DNA of 64,000 bases from Phytobacter diazotrophicus (GTDB lineage: Bacteria > Pseudomonadota > Gammaproteobacteria > Enterobacterales > Enterobacteriaceae), in NCBI GenBank assembly GCA_004346725.1, contig SMDE01000009.1, forward strand, positions 124,001 to 188,000, read 5' to 3'. Made by a program: the position numbers and the translations under genes. Positions 34,739 to 43,659 of this stretch are shown in pieces (positions within the stretch are counted from its first letter, which is position 1; each line of letters opens with the position of its first letter). Below the pieces are notes generated by a model. It made no database searches. It saw only the letters and a program-made list of their open reading frames with translations, and was not told the DNA's origin.

Positions 34739-35569
34739 ATGAAAGTCATAGGCGTTGGCGATAATGTCGTCGATCAATATGCCCATATTCGTACGATGTA
34801 CCCAGGCGGCAATGCGCTTAATTTTGCAGCTTATGCCTCTATGCTGGGCCATGAAGCGGCGTATCTGGGTATTTTTGGCAATGACAGCGCGGCAAAACAT
34901 GTTATTTCCGTACTGGACGAACTGGGTGTCAGACATCCGCACTGTTTATATGTCTCCGGGGAGAATGGTTGTGCGCAGCTTAAAATAGAAGATGGCGAGC
35001 GAATATTTCTCGGATCAAATGCCGGAGGTATTCGTAAAACAACCTCAATGGATTTTATTTTCCATCATTCGGACTATCTGCGGGAATATTCTCTCATTCA
35101 CAGCGGTTGTTATAGCTATATGGAAGAACAGCTTCCGGCATTACAGCAACTGGGTGTGCCCGTCTCGTATGACTTCTCGGATGATTTTGTACTCGAAGAG
35201 GCGTTGCCGCTTTGCCAGTATGTCGACTTTGCCTTTTTCTCCTGCGCTGATTACAGCCTTGAGCAGACGCGAGACATTATTCAGCAGGCGCACAATAGTG
35301 GCAGTCGAATTGTCTGTGCCACGCGAGGCAGCGAAGGGGCAATTCTGTTTGATGGCAAACAGTGGTATCAACAGGCCCCGGAATATGTCACCCCTGTGGA
35401 TACGATGGGGGCAGGCGACGCGTTTATTACCGCCTTCCTGTGCCATTATCTTGCACAGACAAATACCCCGGATGAAGAAGCGATTCCTGCAAGCCTTAAG
35501 CAAGCCGCATTATTTTCGGCGAAAATCTGCCTCAAAGAGGGGGCTTTCGGCTACGGTGTTCGCTATTAA
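34739..35569 (+). CDS. PfkB-family sugar-amine kinase (FrlD-like)
   Basis: A 276-residue ribokinase-family enzyme. It shares with FrlD the short start (MKVIGVGDNVVDQYAH), the substrate block PGGNALNFA, YDFSDDF, the VDFAFFS strand and the catalytic DTMGAGDAFI with the anion-hole glycine and catalytic Asp. FrlD phosphorylates fructoselysine at C6, so this enzyme should activate the substrate of the deglycase. The ATG at 34739 has AGGAG six bases before it; ATG 34736 is too close. Confidence 0.83.
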   Translation: MKVIGVGDNVVDQYAHIRTMYPGGNALNFAAYASMLGHEAAYLGIFGNDSAAKHVISVLDELGVRHPHCLYVSGENGCAQLKIEDGERIFLGSNAGGIRKTTSMDFIFHHSDYLREYSLIHSGCYSYMEEQLPALQQLGVPVSYDFSDDFVLEEALPLCQYVDFAFFSCADYSLEQTRDIIQQAHNSGSRIVCATRGSEGAILFDGKQWYQQAPEYVTPVDTMGAGDAFITAFLCHYLAQTNTPDEEAIPASLKQAALFSAKICLKEGAFGYGVRY

Positions 35570-35658
35570 ATAACGCTATCTAAATAGGTTTTTATTTCGC
35601 TCATTTTATGAGGGGAAGGGGCGCGGTTTTGCGCTTTTTCCCCAATAAGGAAAGAGTT

Positions 35659-37227
35659 ATGCTTGAATATCATACTGCTGATCTTATTCTGCGGTCGGAT
35701 AATATATTTACTGCCGACAGCGATGAATTATTTTCTGGATATATTGTTATAAACCACGGCGTTATTTCAGCGATACTTGCAAACGATGAAGATATTAGCC
35801 CGTGGCGCGGCCCCACTACCCATTTTCGCGATCTCGGCGAGCGGCTAATTTGTCCTGGTTTTTGTGATAATCACACCTTTTTTACGGGGTATATGAGCAT
35901 GCATCGCGGCGTGGATCTTAGCGCCACGAACACTAGCGCGGCGGCACTATTGCTGCTCAAAAAAGCGGAGCAGGATCTGCCTGCCGGAAAAAGCCTGTAC
36001 GCGTGGGGCTGGTCTGCGGCGCAGTGGGGAGCGTTACCTGCCAGTACAGAACTTGACGACGCTTTTCCCCATCGCCCGGTGGTCGCGATTAATAGTGACA
36101 AGAGCTATTGCTGGATGAATCAGGCAGCGATCGCTCGCTACGGGTTCACGCCTGACGACTGTAGCGCGGAGTCACGTGTGCACCTGCTTACAGAAATGCT
36201 TAACGACGCGGGGCAGGTAAAAGAAGAGTTGCGCGCCTTTATGGCGATGCTGGCGACGCGCGGTATAACGGCAATTAAAGATGTCTGTTTTGATGATGCT
36301 CCCGCGCTGCTGGACGCCTGGGCCGGGCTTGAGGCGAATGATGAATTGTCACTGCGCGTCAGCCTGGTCAGTGAGCCAGTGGCCAGCGCCGCTAATTTTA
36401 CTTTTGCCCGCCAGGCGCGTGACCGTTTTCACTCTGACCGGCTGCGTTTTCATGGCTTTAAATTTATGGTGGATGGCGTGATTGCCGATTACACCGGTGA
36501 CATGTTGCAGCCTTATACCGACCGGCCGCACACGCATAACGAAAAACCGGTGGATTACGCGCTGTTGCGCCAACAGGTGCTGGAGGCCGACCGGCTTGGG
36601 TTTAATTGCTGCCTGAGCGCCGAAGGGGATGCCGCCATACGTCATTGCATCGATATTTTCGCGGAATGTCACCGCGCCAATCTTCCCCGAGTGCGCCATC
36701 ACGCCTTAAGCGATCTCGAGTGCCCGCATCCGGACGATATCCCACGTCTTGCCGCACTGGGCCTTTCTGCTGAGGTCTACGCGCAGATACTGCTGCTTAA
36801 TCAGAGCGCGTCTGACGCCTATATGCGTGAGCGCGGAGGCGAAGCCAGAGAGAGGCAGTTCTTTAACTATGCCGCGCTGTTTAATGCCGGGGTTCTGGTG
36901 ACCATCGGCACCGATTTGCCGCTGTTTATCCCCAGTATTCCCGATGCGATCTATGCGGCCTGCTGTCGCCATTTTGCCGATGGTTCGCCACCGGAAGGGT
37001 GGTATCGCGAACACGGAATGACGCGAACACAGCTTCTGAAAGCCTGGACCATCAACGCCGCCGTTCAGCATGGCATGGGGGCACAGACCGGAAGTCTGGC
37101 CGTGGGCAAGTGCGCGGATATTGCCGTGTTCGACCGCAACCTGCTCACCTGTGCCGATGATGAAGTGCGTAACGCGCGCGTGGTGCTGACCCTGATGGAT
37201 GGCCGTACAACACACGATGTTTTATAG
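35659..37227 (+). CDS. YtcJ-like amidohydrolase with altered metal ligands
   Basis: A 522-residue amidohydrolase-superfamily protein of the YtcJ/exoenzyme type (PGFCDNHTFFTG near 66-77, SAEGDAAIR near 320-328, IGTDLPLF near 416-423, C-terminal VGKCADIAVFDRN). The usual HXH is D70-N-H72-T-F74, so the second histidine is Phe. The beta-5 position that reads HAIGD in relatives is S320-A-E-G-D. Lys268, His347/348 and Asp419 remain. The metal centre is therefore altered. It may hydrolyse an acylated or amide form of the operon's substrate, or act otherwise. AGGAAAGAG precedes the start. Confidence 0.78.
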   Translation: MLEYHTADLILRSDNIFTADSDELFSGYIVINHGVISAILANDEDISPWRGPTTHFRDLGERLICPGFCDNHTFFTGYMSMHRGVDLSATNTSAAALLLLKKAEQDLPAGKSLYAWGWSAAQWGALPASTELDDAFPHRPVVAINSDKSYCWMNQAAIARYGFTPDDCSAESRVHLLTEMLNDAGQVKEELRAFMAMLATRGITAIKDVCFDDAPALLDAWAGLEANDELSLRVSLVSEPVASAANFTFARQARDRFHSDRLRFHGFKFMVDGVIADYTGDMLQPYTDRPHTHNEKPVDYALLRQQVLEADRLGFNCCLSAEGDAAIRHCIDIFAECHRANLPRVRHHALSDLECPHPDDIPRLAALGLSAEVYAQILLLNQSASDAYMRERGGEARERQFFNYAALFNAGVLVTIGTDLPLFIPSIPDAIYAACCRHFADGSPPEGWYREHGMTRTQLLKAWTINAAVQHGMGAQTGSLAVGKCADIAVFDRNLLTCADDEVRNARVVLTLMDGRTTHDVL

Positions 37228-37295
37228 ACGCCCGCCTTCACGCGCACAGACGACGTGATGACAGGCGATAAAGCGAATTCTTACCGAGGCAGATT

Positions 37296-38714
37296 ATGCG
37301 TATTCCAACAATAAAATGGGCCGTACCCCACTGCTACGCTCTGATCTTTTTTATCATTGTTGTGGTTGCCGTTTTAACGTGGTGCATCCCCAGCGGCAGC
37401 TTTGACTATCACGCGGTCACTTTACCGGGTGGCGAGACCAAAAACCTGGTGGTGCCCGGCTCTTATCATGTACTTGAAAAAGTCACCGCTGATGGTGACT
37501 TACGACAGGGACTTTCGGCCATTCTTGCCGCTCCCTTAGAAGGCATCATTAAAGCAGCCGATGTGATCGCCTTTGTGCTGATAGTCGGCGGCGCGTTTGG
37601 CATTATTATGCGGACCGGCGCCATTGAGCGCGGCCTGCTTGCGCTGGCGCAGCGGCTGGCAGGCAAAGGGATTCTGGTGATTCCGCTGTCGATGACGCTG
37701 TTTAGCCTGGGCGGTGCGACTTTCGGCATGAGCGAAGAGGTCATTCCGCTCTATACCATCTTCATTTCACTGATGTTCGCACTGGGTTATGACTCCCTCA
37801 CCGCCATTTTGATCTTATTTCTGGGGACGCAGATTGGCTACGTCGGCGCGATGACCAACCCCTTTTCCGTGCTTATCGCCCAGGGCGTTGCCGGTATTCA
37901 GGGCAACCCACAGCTCTGGCTGCGCGCCATTGCCTGGGTGGTCTTTACCGCGATGTCGATTATCTTCACCATGTGGTACGCCCATCGCGTGAAGCGTGAC
38001 CCGAGCAAATCACCGTCGTATGAAAGCGACTGCCAGAACCGCTCGCTGTTTATGGGAGAGCAGACAGGAACGGTACACTTTTCGCTGAGTGACCGGTTGA
38101 TCATCATCGCCTTTGTACTCGCGCTGGCGGTCATCTCCTGGGGGCTCATCACCCGTGGCTGGTATATGGTGGAGATTGGTACCGTCTTTTTAGCGCTGGG
38201 GCTGTTTGCCGGTATCGTCAGCAGAATGTCTGTGAGCGATGTGGCGGAAAGCTTTGTCGATGGCTGCAAAGAGTTTGTCTATGCTGCGGTCGTTATCGGC
38301 CTGGCGCGCGGCATTCTGGTGGTGGCGGAAAACGGCAAAATCATCGACACCCTGCTGTACGGCCTGTCGGAAATGCTGGATGGTTTGCCGCAGTATGCTT
38401 TTACGACGCTAATGCTGGTGAGCCATAACATCATTACCTTCTTCGTGCCGTCCTCTTCGGGGGAAGCGGCGTTAACCATGCCGGTGCTCGCACCGCTGGG
38501 CGATCTGGTTAACATCAATAAAGAGGCGATGGTGATGGCCTATCAATTTGGTAACGGGCTGACCAATCTTATTTCGCCCACCGGCGGTGTGCTGCTGGCC
38601 GGGTTGTCGATTGCGCGCGTAGGGTTTGGTCAGTGGCTGCGGGTGATTATGCGCCTGTTTCCGCTGCTGTGGATCACCAGCGCCATTTTTGCGGCCATCT
38701 CCGCCTGGGTTTAA
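37296..38714 (+). CDS. YfcC-family membrane transporter
   Basis: A 472-residue protein with about 12 membrane helices, starting with the family signature MRIPTIKWAVPHCYALIFFIIVVVAVLTWCIPSGSF. Later blocks are TFGMSEEVIPLYTIFISLM, FVPSSSGEAALTMPVLAPLGDL and NGLTNLISPTGGVLLAGLSIARV, typical of the DcuC/YfcC (basic amino acid or C4-dicarboxylate) group. In this operon it is the only transporter and so the probable uptake route for the sugar-amine or amino acid conjugate. GAGG lies seven bases upstream of the ATG. Confidence 0.87.
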   Translation: MRIPTIKWAVPHCYALIFFIIVVVAVLTWCIPSGSFDYHAVTLPGGETKNLVVPGSYHVLEKVTADGDLRQGLSAILAAPLEGIIKAADVIAFVLIVGGAFGIIMRTGAIERGLLALAQRLAGKGILVIPLSMTLFSLGGATFGMSEEVIPLYTIFISLMFALGYDSLTAILILFLGTQIGYVGAMTNPFSVLIAQGVAGIQGNPQLWLRAIAWVVFTAMSIIFTMWYAHRVKRDPSKSPSYESDCQNRSLFMGEQTGTVHFSLSDRLIIIAFVLALAVISWGLITRGWYMVEIGTVFLALGLFAGIVSRMSVSDVAESFVDGCKEFVYAAVVIGLARGILVVAENGKIIDTLLYGLSEMLDGLPQYAFTTLMLVSHNIITFFVPSSSGEAALTMPVLAPLGDLVNINKEAMVMAYQFGNGLTNLISPTGGVLLAGLSIARVGFGQWLRVIMRLFPLLWITSAIFAAISAWV

Positions 38715-38800
38715 GCGCGCTATGCGCGCCGGCATAGTTTGCCGTGCGCGCATCGACTATAATCCGGGTTCAAATCATTGGCCCTGTTGGTGAAAACGCG

Positions 38801-39526
38801 ATGTTGAGTAATGGACTGCAACAGCATACCGCTGTCCCGCTATACAGACAGTTGAAGGACAAAATCCTCAGCGATATCTCCTCCGGTAAACTTGCGGAAG
38901 GGGCGAAAATACCCACCGAAGTTGAGCTGAGTGAGCTGTATGACATTAGCCGTGTGACGGTGCGTAACGCTATTAAAGAGCTGGTGGACGAAGGCTATCT
39001 GGTTAAGAAACAGGGAAAGGGCACCTTTGTTTGTCTGCCGAAGATTGAACGTAAAGTGGTGCATCTGCTGAGCTTTACCGATGCCTGTGACAGCAGCCAT
39101 CTAACTACCGCCAGCAAGGTGCTGCGTACCGCTATCCTCGACGATTATCACCATGTTCGCGAAGCGCTGCGCTTAGCTGACGACGACTCGCTGCTCTATA
39201 TTCAACGCCTGCGTCGCGCGGGGGACCAGCCTTTGATGCTGGAGAATAACTACTACTCGCTCAAGCGATTTGGTTTTTTACAGCAGGAAGATCTGAGCGG
39301 TTCGTTGTATCAGCTTTTACGCGAAAAGTACGCAATCCGCCCAACCCATGCCGGGGAGACCACCGTGGAGATGGTGCGCGCCCACGGCGAGACGGCAACG
39401 TTGCTGGAACAGCCGCTCGGAGAGCCGCTGTTTTTAATGAAGACACTGATTCTGGATGCTGACTACCAGCCTATTCACTACGGCGAGCAGCTTATCGTTG
39501 CCGAGCGGTATAAATTCAATTTTTGA
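38801..39526 (+). CDS. GntR-family regulator with UTRA domain (FrlR-like)
   Basis: A 241-residue HutC-type GntR regulator. The N-terminal winged HTH (PLYRQLKDKILSDISSGKLAEGAKIPTEVELSELYDISRVTVRNAIKELVDEGYLVKKQGKGTFV) is complete; the C-terminal UTRA effector domain has LYIQRLRRAGDQPLMLENNYY and PIHYGEQLIVAERYKF. The start MLSNGLQQH at 38801 is chosen over an upstream in-frame ATG that crosses the promoter. It has its own TATAAT near 38758 and probably controls the operon through the palindrome at 33674-33699. Confidence 0.9.
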   Translation: MLSNGLQQHTAVPLYRQLKDKILSDISSGKLAEGAKIPTEVELSELYDISRVTVRNAIKELVDEGYLVKKQGKGTFVCLPKIERKVVHLLSFTDACDSSHLTTASKVLRTAILDDYHHVREALRLADDDSLLYIQRLRRAGDQPLMLENNYYSLKRFGFLQQEDLSGSLYQLLREKYAIRPTHAGETTVEMVRAHGETATLLEQPLGEPLFLMKTLILDADYQPIHYGEQLIVAERYKFNF

Positions 39527-39541
39527 GATGCGGGTGTTTTT

Positions 39542-39605
39542 CCCGGATGCGCTGCGCTCATCCGGGCTACGCCTGAGTGTCGCCACGGTAGGCGTAGCGC
39601 GCCGT
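39542..39605. repeat. REP/BIME-like element between the GntR gene and argI
   Basis: CCCGGATGCGCTGCGCTCATCCGGG plus GCCACGGTAGGCGTAGCGCGCCGTGG, two palindromes lying between convergent genes. Confidence 0.7.
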
Positions 39606-39613
39606 GGAAATGA

Positions 39614-40618
39614 TTACTGAGCCAGGGTCGCGACCATCACCGCTTTGATGGTGTGCATGCGGTTTTCCGCCTGATCAAACACAATACTGGCCGACGATTC
39701 AAACACCTCGTCGGTCACTTCCATTCCGCCGTGCAGACCGAACTCTTCCGCCATCTTCTTGCCAAGCGTCGTCTGGTCGTCATGGAATGCAGGCAGGCAG
39801 TGCAGGAACTTCACATCCGGGTTACCGGTCAGCGTCAGCATCTGGTTATTCACCTGATACGGACGCAGCAGGTTAATGCGCTCGGCCCACTTCTCTTTCG
39901 CCTCGCCCATCGATACCCACACGTCGGTGTAGATAAAGTCTGCCCCTTTCACCCCTGCGGCGATATCTTCGGTCAGTGTAATATTGCCACCGTTTTTCTC
40001 CGCCAGCGCTTTACACTTCGCTACCAGACTGGCTTCCGGCCAGCAGGCTGTCGGGGCGACGAGGCGTAAATCCAGCCCGGTCATCGCCGCTGCTTCCAGC
40101 ATGGAGTTGCCCATATTGTTACGCGCGTCGCCTGCATAAACCAGCGTCATTTCATTAAACGCTTTGCCCGGCAGGTGCTCTTGCATGGTCAACAGGTCAG
40201 CCAGCAGTTGCGTCGGGTGAAACTCATTGGTCAGGCCGTTCCACACCGGCACACCGGCAAACTGCGCCAGGGTTTCGACGATCTCCTGGCCATAACCGCG
40301 ATACTGAATACCGTCGTACATTCTGCCGAGCACGCGTGCAGTATCCTTAATTGATTCTTTATGCCCAATCTGACTGCCGCTTGGGCCGATCCAGGTGACG
40401 CGAGCGCCCTGGTCAAATGCGGCAACTTCGAAAGAGCACCGGGTGCGAGTTGAGTCTTTTTCGAAGATGAGCGCGATGTTTTTGCCGGTAAGCTTTTGTT
40501 CTTCTTTGCCGTTTTTCTTATCGGCTTTCAGTTTGGCGGCGAGTTGCAGCAGAGCGTTGATTTCAGCAGGGGTAAAATCGAGCAATTTCAAAAAATGTTT
40601 CTGGTAAAACGACGACAT
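39614..40618 (-). CDS. argI: Ornithine carbamoyltransferase
   Basis: Makes citrulline from ornithine and carbamoyl phosphate in arginine synthesis. The 334-residue protein has the carbamoyl-phosphate motif STRTR at 56-60, the HPTQ block and the ornithine-binding HCLPAFHD near residue 274. It starts directly after the ARG-box promoter, and the ArgR sites at 40646-40684 show it to be biosynthetic, not part of an arginine deiminase operon. Confidence 0.96.
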   Translation of the reverse strand: MSSFYQKHFLKLLDFTPAEINALLQLAAKLKADKKNGKEEQKLTGKNIALIFEKDSTRTRCSFEVAAFDQGARVTWIGPSGSQIGHKESIKDTARVLGRMYDGIQYRGYGQEIVETLAQFAGVPVWNGLTNEFHPTQLLADLLTMQEHLPGKAFNEMTLVYAGDARNNMGNSMLEAAAMTGLDLRLVAPTACWPEASLVAKCKALAEKNGGNITLTEDIAAGVKGADFIYTDVWVSMGEAKEKWAERINLLRPYQVNNQMLTLTGNPDVKFLHCLPAFHDDQTTLGKKMAEEFGLHGGMEVTDEVFESSASIVFDQAENRMHTIKAVMVATLAQ

Positions 40619-40645
40619 GGTTCCCTCACCTGGCTAAAGCCACTT

Positions 40646-40684
40646 ATTGAATTAAAATTCAATTTATATGTATGAATATTCATT
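40646..40684. promoter_or_regulatory. Two ARG boxes (ArgR operator) upstream of argI
   Basis: ATTGAATTAAAATTCAAT (40646-40663) and TATGTATGAATATTCATT (40667-40684) are two 18-base ARG boxes with the canonical 3-base gap. The first is nearly a perfect palindrome. Confidence 0.93.
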
Positions 40685-40780
40685 TGCAAGCCAAATGAAT
40701 AAATCTTTTCCGCCAGGAGTGGAGGCATTGCCAACGGTATGTGACAATATCTCTATCTGCCACATTATGAGGAATGAGCC

Positions 40781-41203
40781 ATGGCGAACCCGGAACACCT
40801 GGAAGAACAGCGCGAAGAGACGCGTCTGATTATTGAAGAATTGCTGGAAGATGGCAGCGATCCTGATGCGCTCTACACCATTGAGCATCACCTGTCGGCA
40901 GATGACTTCGAGACGCTGGAAAAAGTGGCCGTCGAAGCGTTTAAACTGGGTTACGAAGTGACCGAGCCGGAAGAGCTGGAGCTGGAAGAGGGCGAAGTCG
41001 TGATTTGCTGCGACATTCTGAGCGAATCCGCCCTGAAAGCCGAGCTGATTGACGCGCAGGTGGAACAACTGATTAACCTGGCCGAGAAATTTGATGTCGA
41101 ATATGACGGTTGGGGCACCTACTACGAAGACCCGAACGGTGAAGACGAAGACGGCGACGAAGATGAATACGAGGATGAAGACGACGACGGCGTACGTCAC
41201 TAA
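40781..41203 (+). CDS. rraB: Ribonuclease E inhibitor RraB
   Basis: Binds RNase E and modulates degradosome composition. The 140-residue protein is very acidic, with a C-terminal tail of Asp/Glu ([14 protein letters not shown]) as in the family, and starts [35 protein letters not shown] precedes the ATG. It is divergent from argI. Confidence 0.95.
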   Translation: MANPEHLEEQREETRLIIEELLEDGSDPDALYTIEHHLSADDFETLEKVAVEAFKLGYEVTEPEELELEEGEVVICCDILSESALKAELIDAQVEQLINLAEKFDVEYDGWGTYYEDPNGEDEDGDEDEYEDEDDDGVRH

Positions 41204-41250
41204 GTCTTCCCTGTGCGGCAGCTACGGCTGCCGCAGTGCAAGGAACAGCC

Positions 41251-42009
41251 ATGGATTACCCGCAAATACTCTCCCCGGTTTTACACTTTCTGCATTGCCC
41301 AACACCTCAGGCCTGGATAGATAAAGCCCGCGACCCGCAAAACCTTCCGCTGTTGCTCACCGATCATATGGTCTGCGAATTGAAAGCCGCGCAAACCGCC
41401 ATGCTGCTGGTGCGTAAATATGTGGCGGATAAAAGTGGGGCCGATGCGCTACTTGAATGGCTGAAACCCTATGAAGCTTTTACCTTTCGTGAAGGGCCGG
41501 AACCGGACTTTGTAGCGTTGCACAAGCAGATCGCCAAAGGCGCGATGCCGAAAGCGGATGATCCGTGGGGCAGGGCGCTGATCGACAGCATGGTGCTGCT
41601 TATCAAAGAAGAGTTGCACCATTTCTGGCAGGTACGCGAAGCTATGCTTGCCCGCAATATTCCTTATGTGAAAATCACTGCCAGCCGCTATGCGAAAGGG
41701 ATGCTCAAAGGTGTGCGTACCCATGAGCCGCTTACGCTTATCGACAAGCTGATTTGCGGTGCCTATATCGAGGCGCGCTCCTGCGAACGTTTTGCCGCGC
41801 TGGCCCCGTATCTGGAAGAGGAATTACAGAAATTCTATCTGTCATTGCTGCGTTCCGAAGCCCGCCACTATCAGGATTATCTTGCGCTGGCACAACAGGT
41901 CTCGGAAACGGATATCGCGCCACGGGTTCGCTATTTCGGTGAGATCGAAGCCGAACTGATCACCTCGCCGGATCCCGAGTTTCGTTTTCACAGCGGTGTG
42001 CCGGGCTGA
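41251..42009 (+). CDS. miaE: tRNA-(ms2io6A37) hydroxylase MiaE
   Basis: Oxygen-dependent diiron enzyme that hydroxylates the isopentenyl group of ms2i6A37 in tRNA. The 252-residue protein has a ferritin-like bundle with ligand motifs EELHHFWQVREAM, EARSCERF and SEARHYQDY. E. coli lacks this gene, while Salmonella, Citrobacter, Klebsiella and Enterobacter carry it here. The start at 41251 has AAGGAA upstream. Confidence 0.94.
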   Translation: MDYPQILSPVLHFLHCPTPQAWIDKARDPQNLPLLLTDHMVCELKAAQTAMLLVRKYVADKSGADALLEWLKPYEAFTFREGPEPDFVALHKQIAKGAMPKADDPWGRALIDSMVLLIKEELHHFWQVREAMLARNIPYVKITASRYAKGMLKGVRTHEPLTLIDKLICGAYIEARSCERFAALAPYLEEELQKFYLSLLRSEARHYQDYLALAQQVSETDIAPRVRYFGEIEAELITSPDPEFRFHSGVPG

Positions 42010-42100
42010 CCTGCCAGAATCCGTAGTTATTTCGCTCGCCAGGTGACAATCCTCGCCGGGCTGGTACAACAATCAGCAAAATGGTTACAAGGAACCTGAA

Positions 42101-42928
42101 ATGAACTGGACGTCTATTCTACTCTCCGCCCTCGTCGCTGGCCTGGCGACAGCACTGACGCAGTATCTGCGCCGGAAAGGGAAAATCGGCGGCATCACCT
42201 CGGCGGTGATTGTTGCGGTTGCTATTGTGGTCTGGAACGTGGGCTATCGGCAGTATATTGCACCCTTACTGCAAAATAGCGGTGAGTCGCAAATGGACGT
42301 GGCGTTCCGTGCGATAAGCAGCATGCCGACATACCAGGTGTTGCGTGAACAAGAACCGCAGTTGCTGGAAACTATTCGCAGCACGGCGAAAAAAATGGAA
42401 AAAGAGGGGAAAACTCCTCAGCAGATTATTGATTATATTCAACCGCAGATCGTCGGCGTACAGATGGTGCGTTTACAAAACGCCCCGGATGAGAACGTGA
42501 TTGCTTATATGCAGATCAATATGGAGCAAACCGTGGCCATTCAGAAAGTCAGCGATGATAATTGCTTTCGTTTCCTGTTCCCGGCGGTGAAAGGGGGGAT
42601 CAATCCCGCGAAAATGTTGTCGAGCGATTTCCTGATGAAACGCATGAATATTGATGCCGCGATGATGCGCGCTGCCTACGGCGTCAACCGACACACGGTG
42701 ACAGATAAAGAGCGCCAGGACGCTCAGCAGCATCTGCAGCCAATTATTGCGGCTCTGGTCAAGAAATACGGTCAGGATATTGAGATCATGCCGGACCCGC
42801 GCAAAGGCGTCGGCAAAGAGAAAGTCGCCTGCGACATTGTGCAGGATTTGTGGCGTAACGTGCTGACGTTGCCCCAGGATCAGGCTGCGGGAATGATTCG
42901 TCTGATTATGGCGCCGGAGAATCAGTAA
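42101..42928 (+). CDS. Hypothetical membrane-anchored protein
   Basis: A 275-residue protein I cannot assign. The N-terminus has two membrane helices (WTSILLSALVAGLATALTQYL and GITSAVIVAVAIVVWNVGYRQYI); the remainder is soluble and helical, with FRFLFPAVKGGINPAKMLSSDF and a conserved-looking Cys in DDNCFRF and VACDIV. The soluble part should lie on one side of the inner membrane. AAGGAACCTG precedes the ATG. It lies alone between miaE and the convergent yjgM, with a hairpin terminator after it. Confidence 0.75.
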   Translation: MNWTSILLSALVAGLATALTQYLRRKGKIGGITSAVIVAVAIVVWNVGYRQYIAPLLQNSGESQMDVAFRAISSMPTYQVLREQEPQLLETIRSTAKKMEKEGKTPQQIIDYIQPQIVGVQMVRLQNAPDENVIAYMQINMEQTVAIQKVSDDNCFRFLFPAVKGGINPAKMLSSDFLMKRMNIDAAMMRAAYGVNRHTVTDKERQDAQQHLQPIIAALVKKYGQDIEIMPDPRKGVGKEKVACDIVQDLWRNVLTLPQDQAAGMIRLIMAPENQ

Positions 42929-42935
42929 AGAAGAG

Positions 42936-42975
42936 GTTCCGGTCCTTTCCGGTAGAAAAGGAAAGGGCCGGGAAC
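42936..42975. terminator. Bidirectional hairpin between the hypothetical gene and yjgM
   Basis: GTTCCGG.CCTTTCC pairs with GGAAAGG.CCGGGAAC, a long, nearly perfect stem between convergent stops. Confidence 0.65.
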
Positions 42976-42977
42976 TA

Positions 42978-43481
42978 TTACAGTGTTTTCAGCATTCGCA
43001 CTTCGCAATCCACATGCCCGGTACAGCCCAGCGGCCCGCTGATATGGCTAAATCCGAGATGCTCATACAGGCCAATCGCCTCTTTTAAGAACGCGGTAGT
43101 TTCCAGATAACAACGGGTGAAGCCCTGCGTACGGGCGTGTTCAAGCGCCAGCAGCGCCAGTTTCTTCGCCAGCCCCTGACCGCGCGCGGCAGGCAGGAAA
43201 TACATTTTTTGCAGTTCGCAAATATCCGGCTCGCTACATTTCAGCGGGGCGACACCGCCGCCGCCCACCACCTGACCATCCTGTTCCACTACCCAATAGG
43301 CGTGCCCCGGCTGGCTGTAGAGTTGGTACAGCTCGTCCAGATTGGGGTCCGCCACGGTATAGCCTTTATCAGCGGTAAGACCGTATTCGGCAGAAACCCG
43401 ACGAATAACGGAGGCAATTGCGGCATTATCGTCGGCAGTCATCCGGCGTAATGTCACGCTCTGCTTGGCCACAACATTCAT
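42978..43481 (-). CDS. yjgM: GNAT-family N-acetyltransferase YjgM
   Basis: A 167-residue GNAT protein with the acetyl-CoA loop [13 protein letters not shown] and the preceding CELQKMYF strand, followed by [33 protein letters not shown]. It is a close match to E. coli YjgM. The start [14 protein letters not shown] at 43481 is chosen by homologue length and GAGTG upstream; an open frame upstream adds 16 residues that look non-coding. The natural substrate is unknown to me. Confidence 0.9.
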   Translation of the reverse strand: MNVVAKQSVTLRRMTADDNAAIASVIRRVSAEYGLTADKGYTVADPNLDELYQLYSQPGHAYWVVEQDGQVVGGGGVAPLKCSEPDICELQKMYFLPAARGQGLAKKLALLALEHARTQGFTRCYLETTAFLKEAIGLYEHLGFSHISGPLGCTGHVDCEVRMLKTL

Positions 43482-43659
43482 ACATTCACTCAATAAAATA
43501 CATTCATTTATACGCGTATTTAATAGCACTCTCTGAAAGTGGCTGCAAGTCGTTTAATTGTGATGTGATTTACAGGGGGATACGTTATCGTAGCGCGCTT
43601 CACGGAAGTGATAATCATTATTTATCAAATCAATGTTTATATTTAAGGATGATGTAGTT

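Noticed and set aside
39614-40618. argI as part of an arginine deiminase operon
   Set aside because: No arcA or arcC neighbours, and two clear ARG boxes show biosynthetic control.
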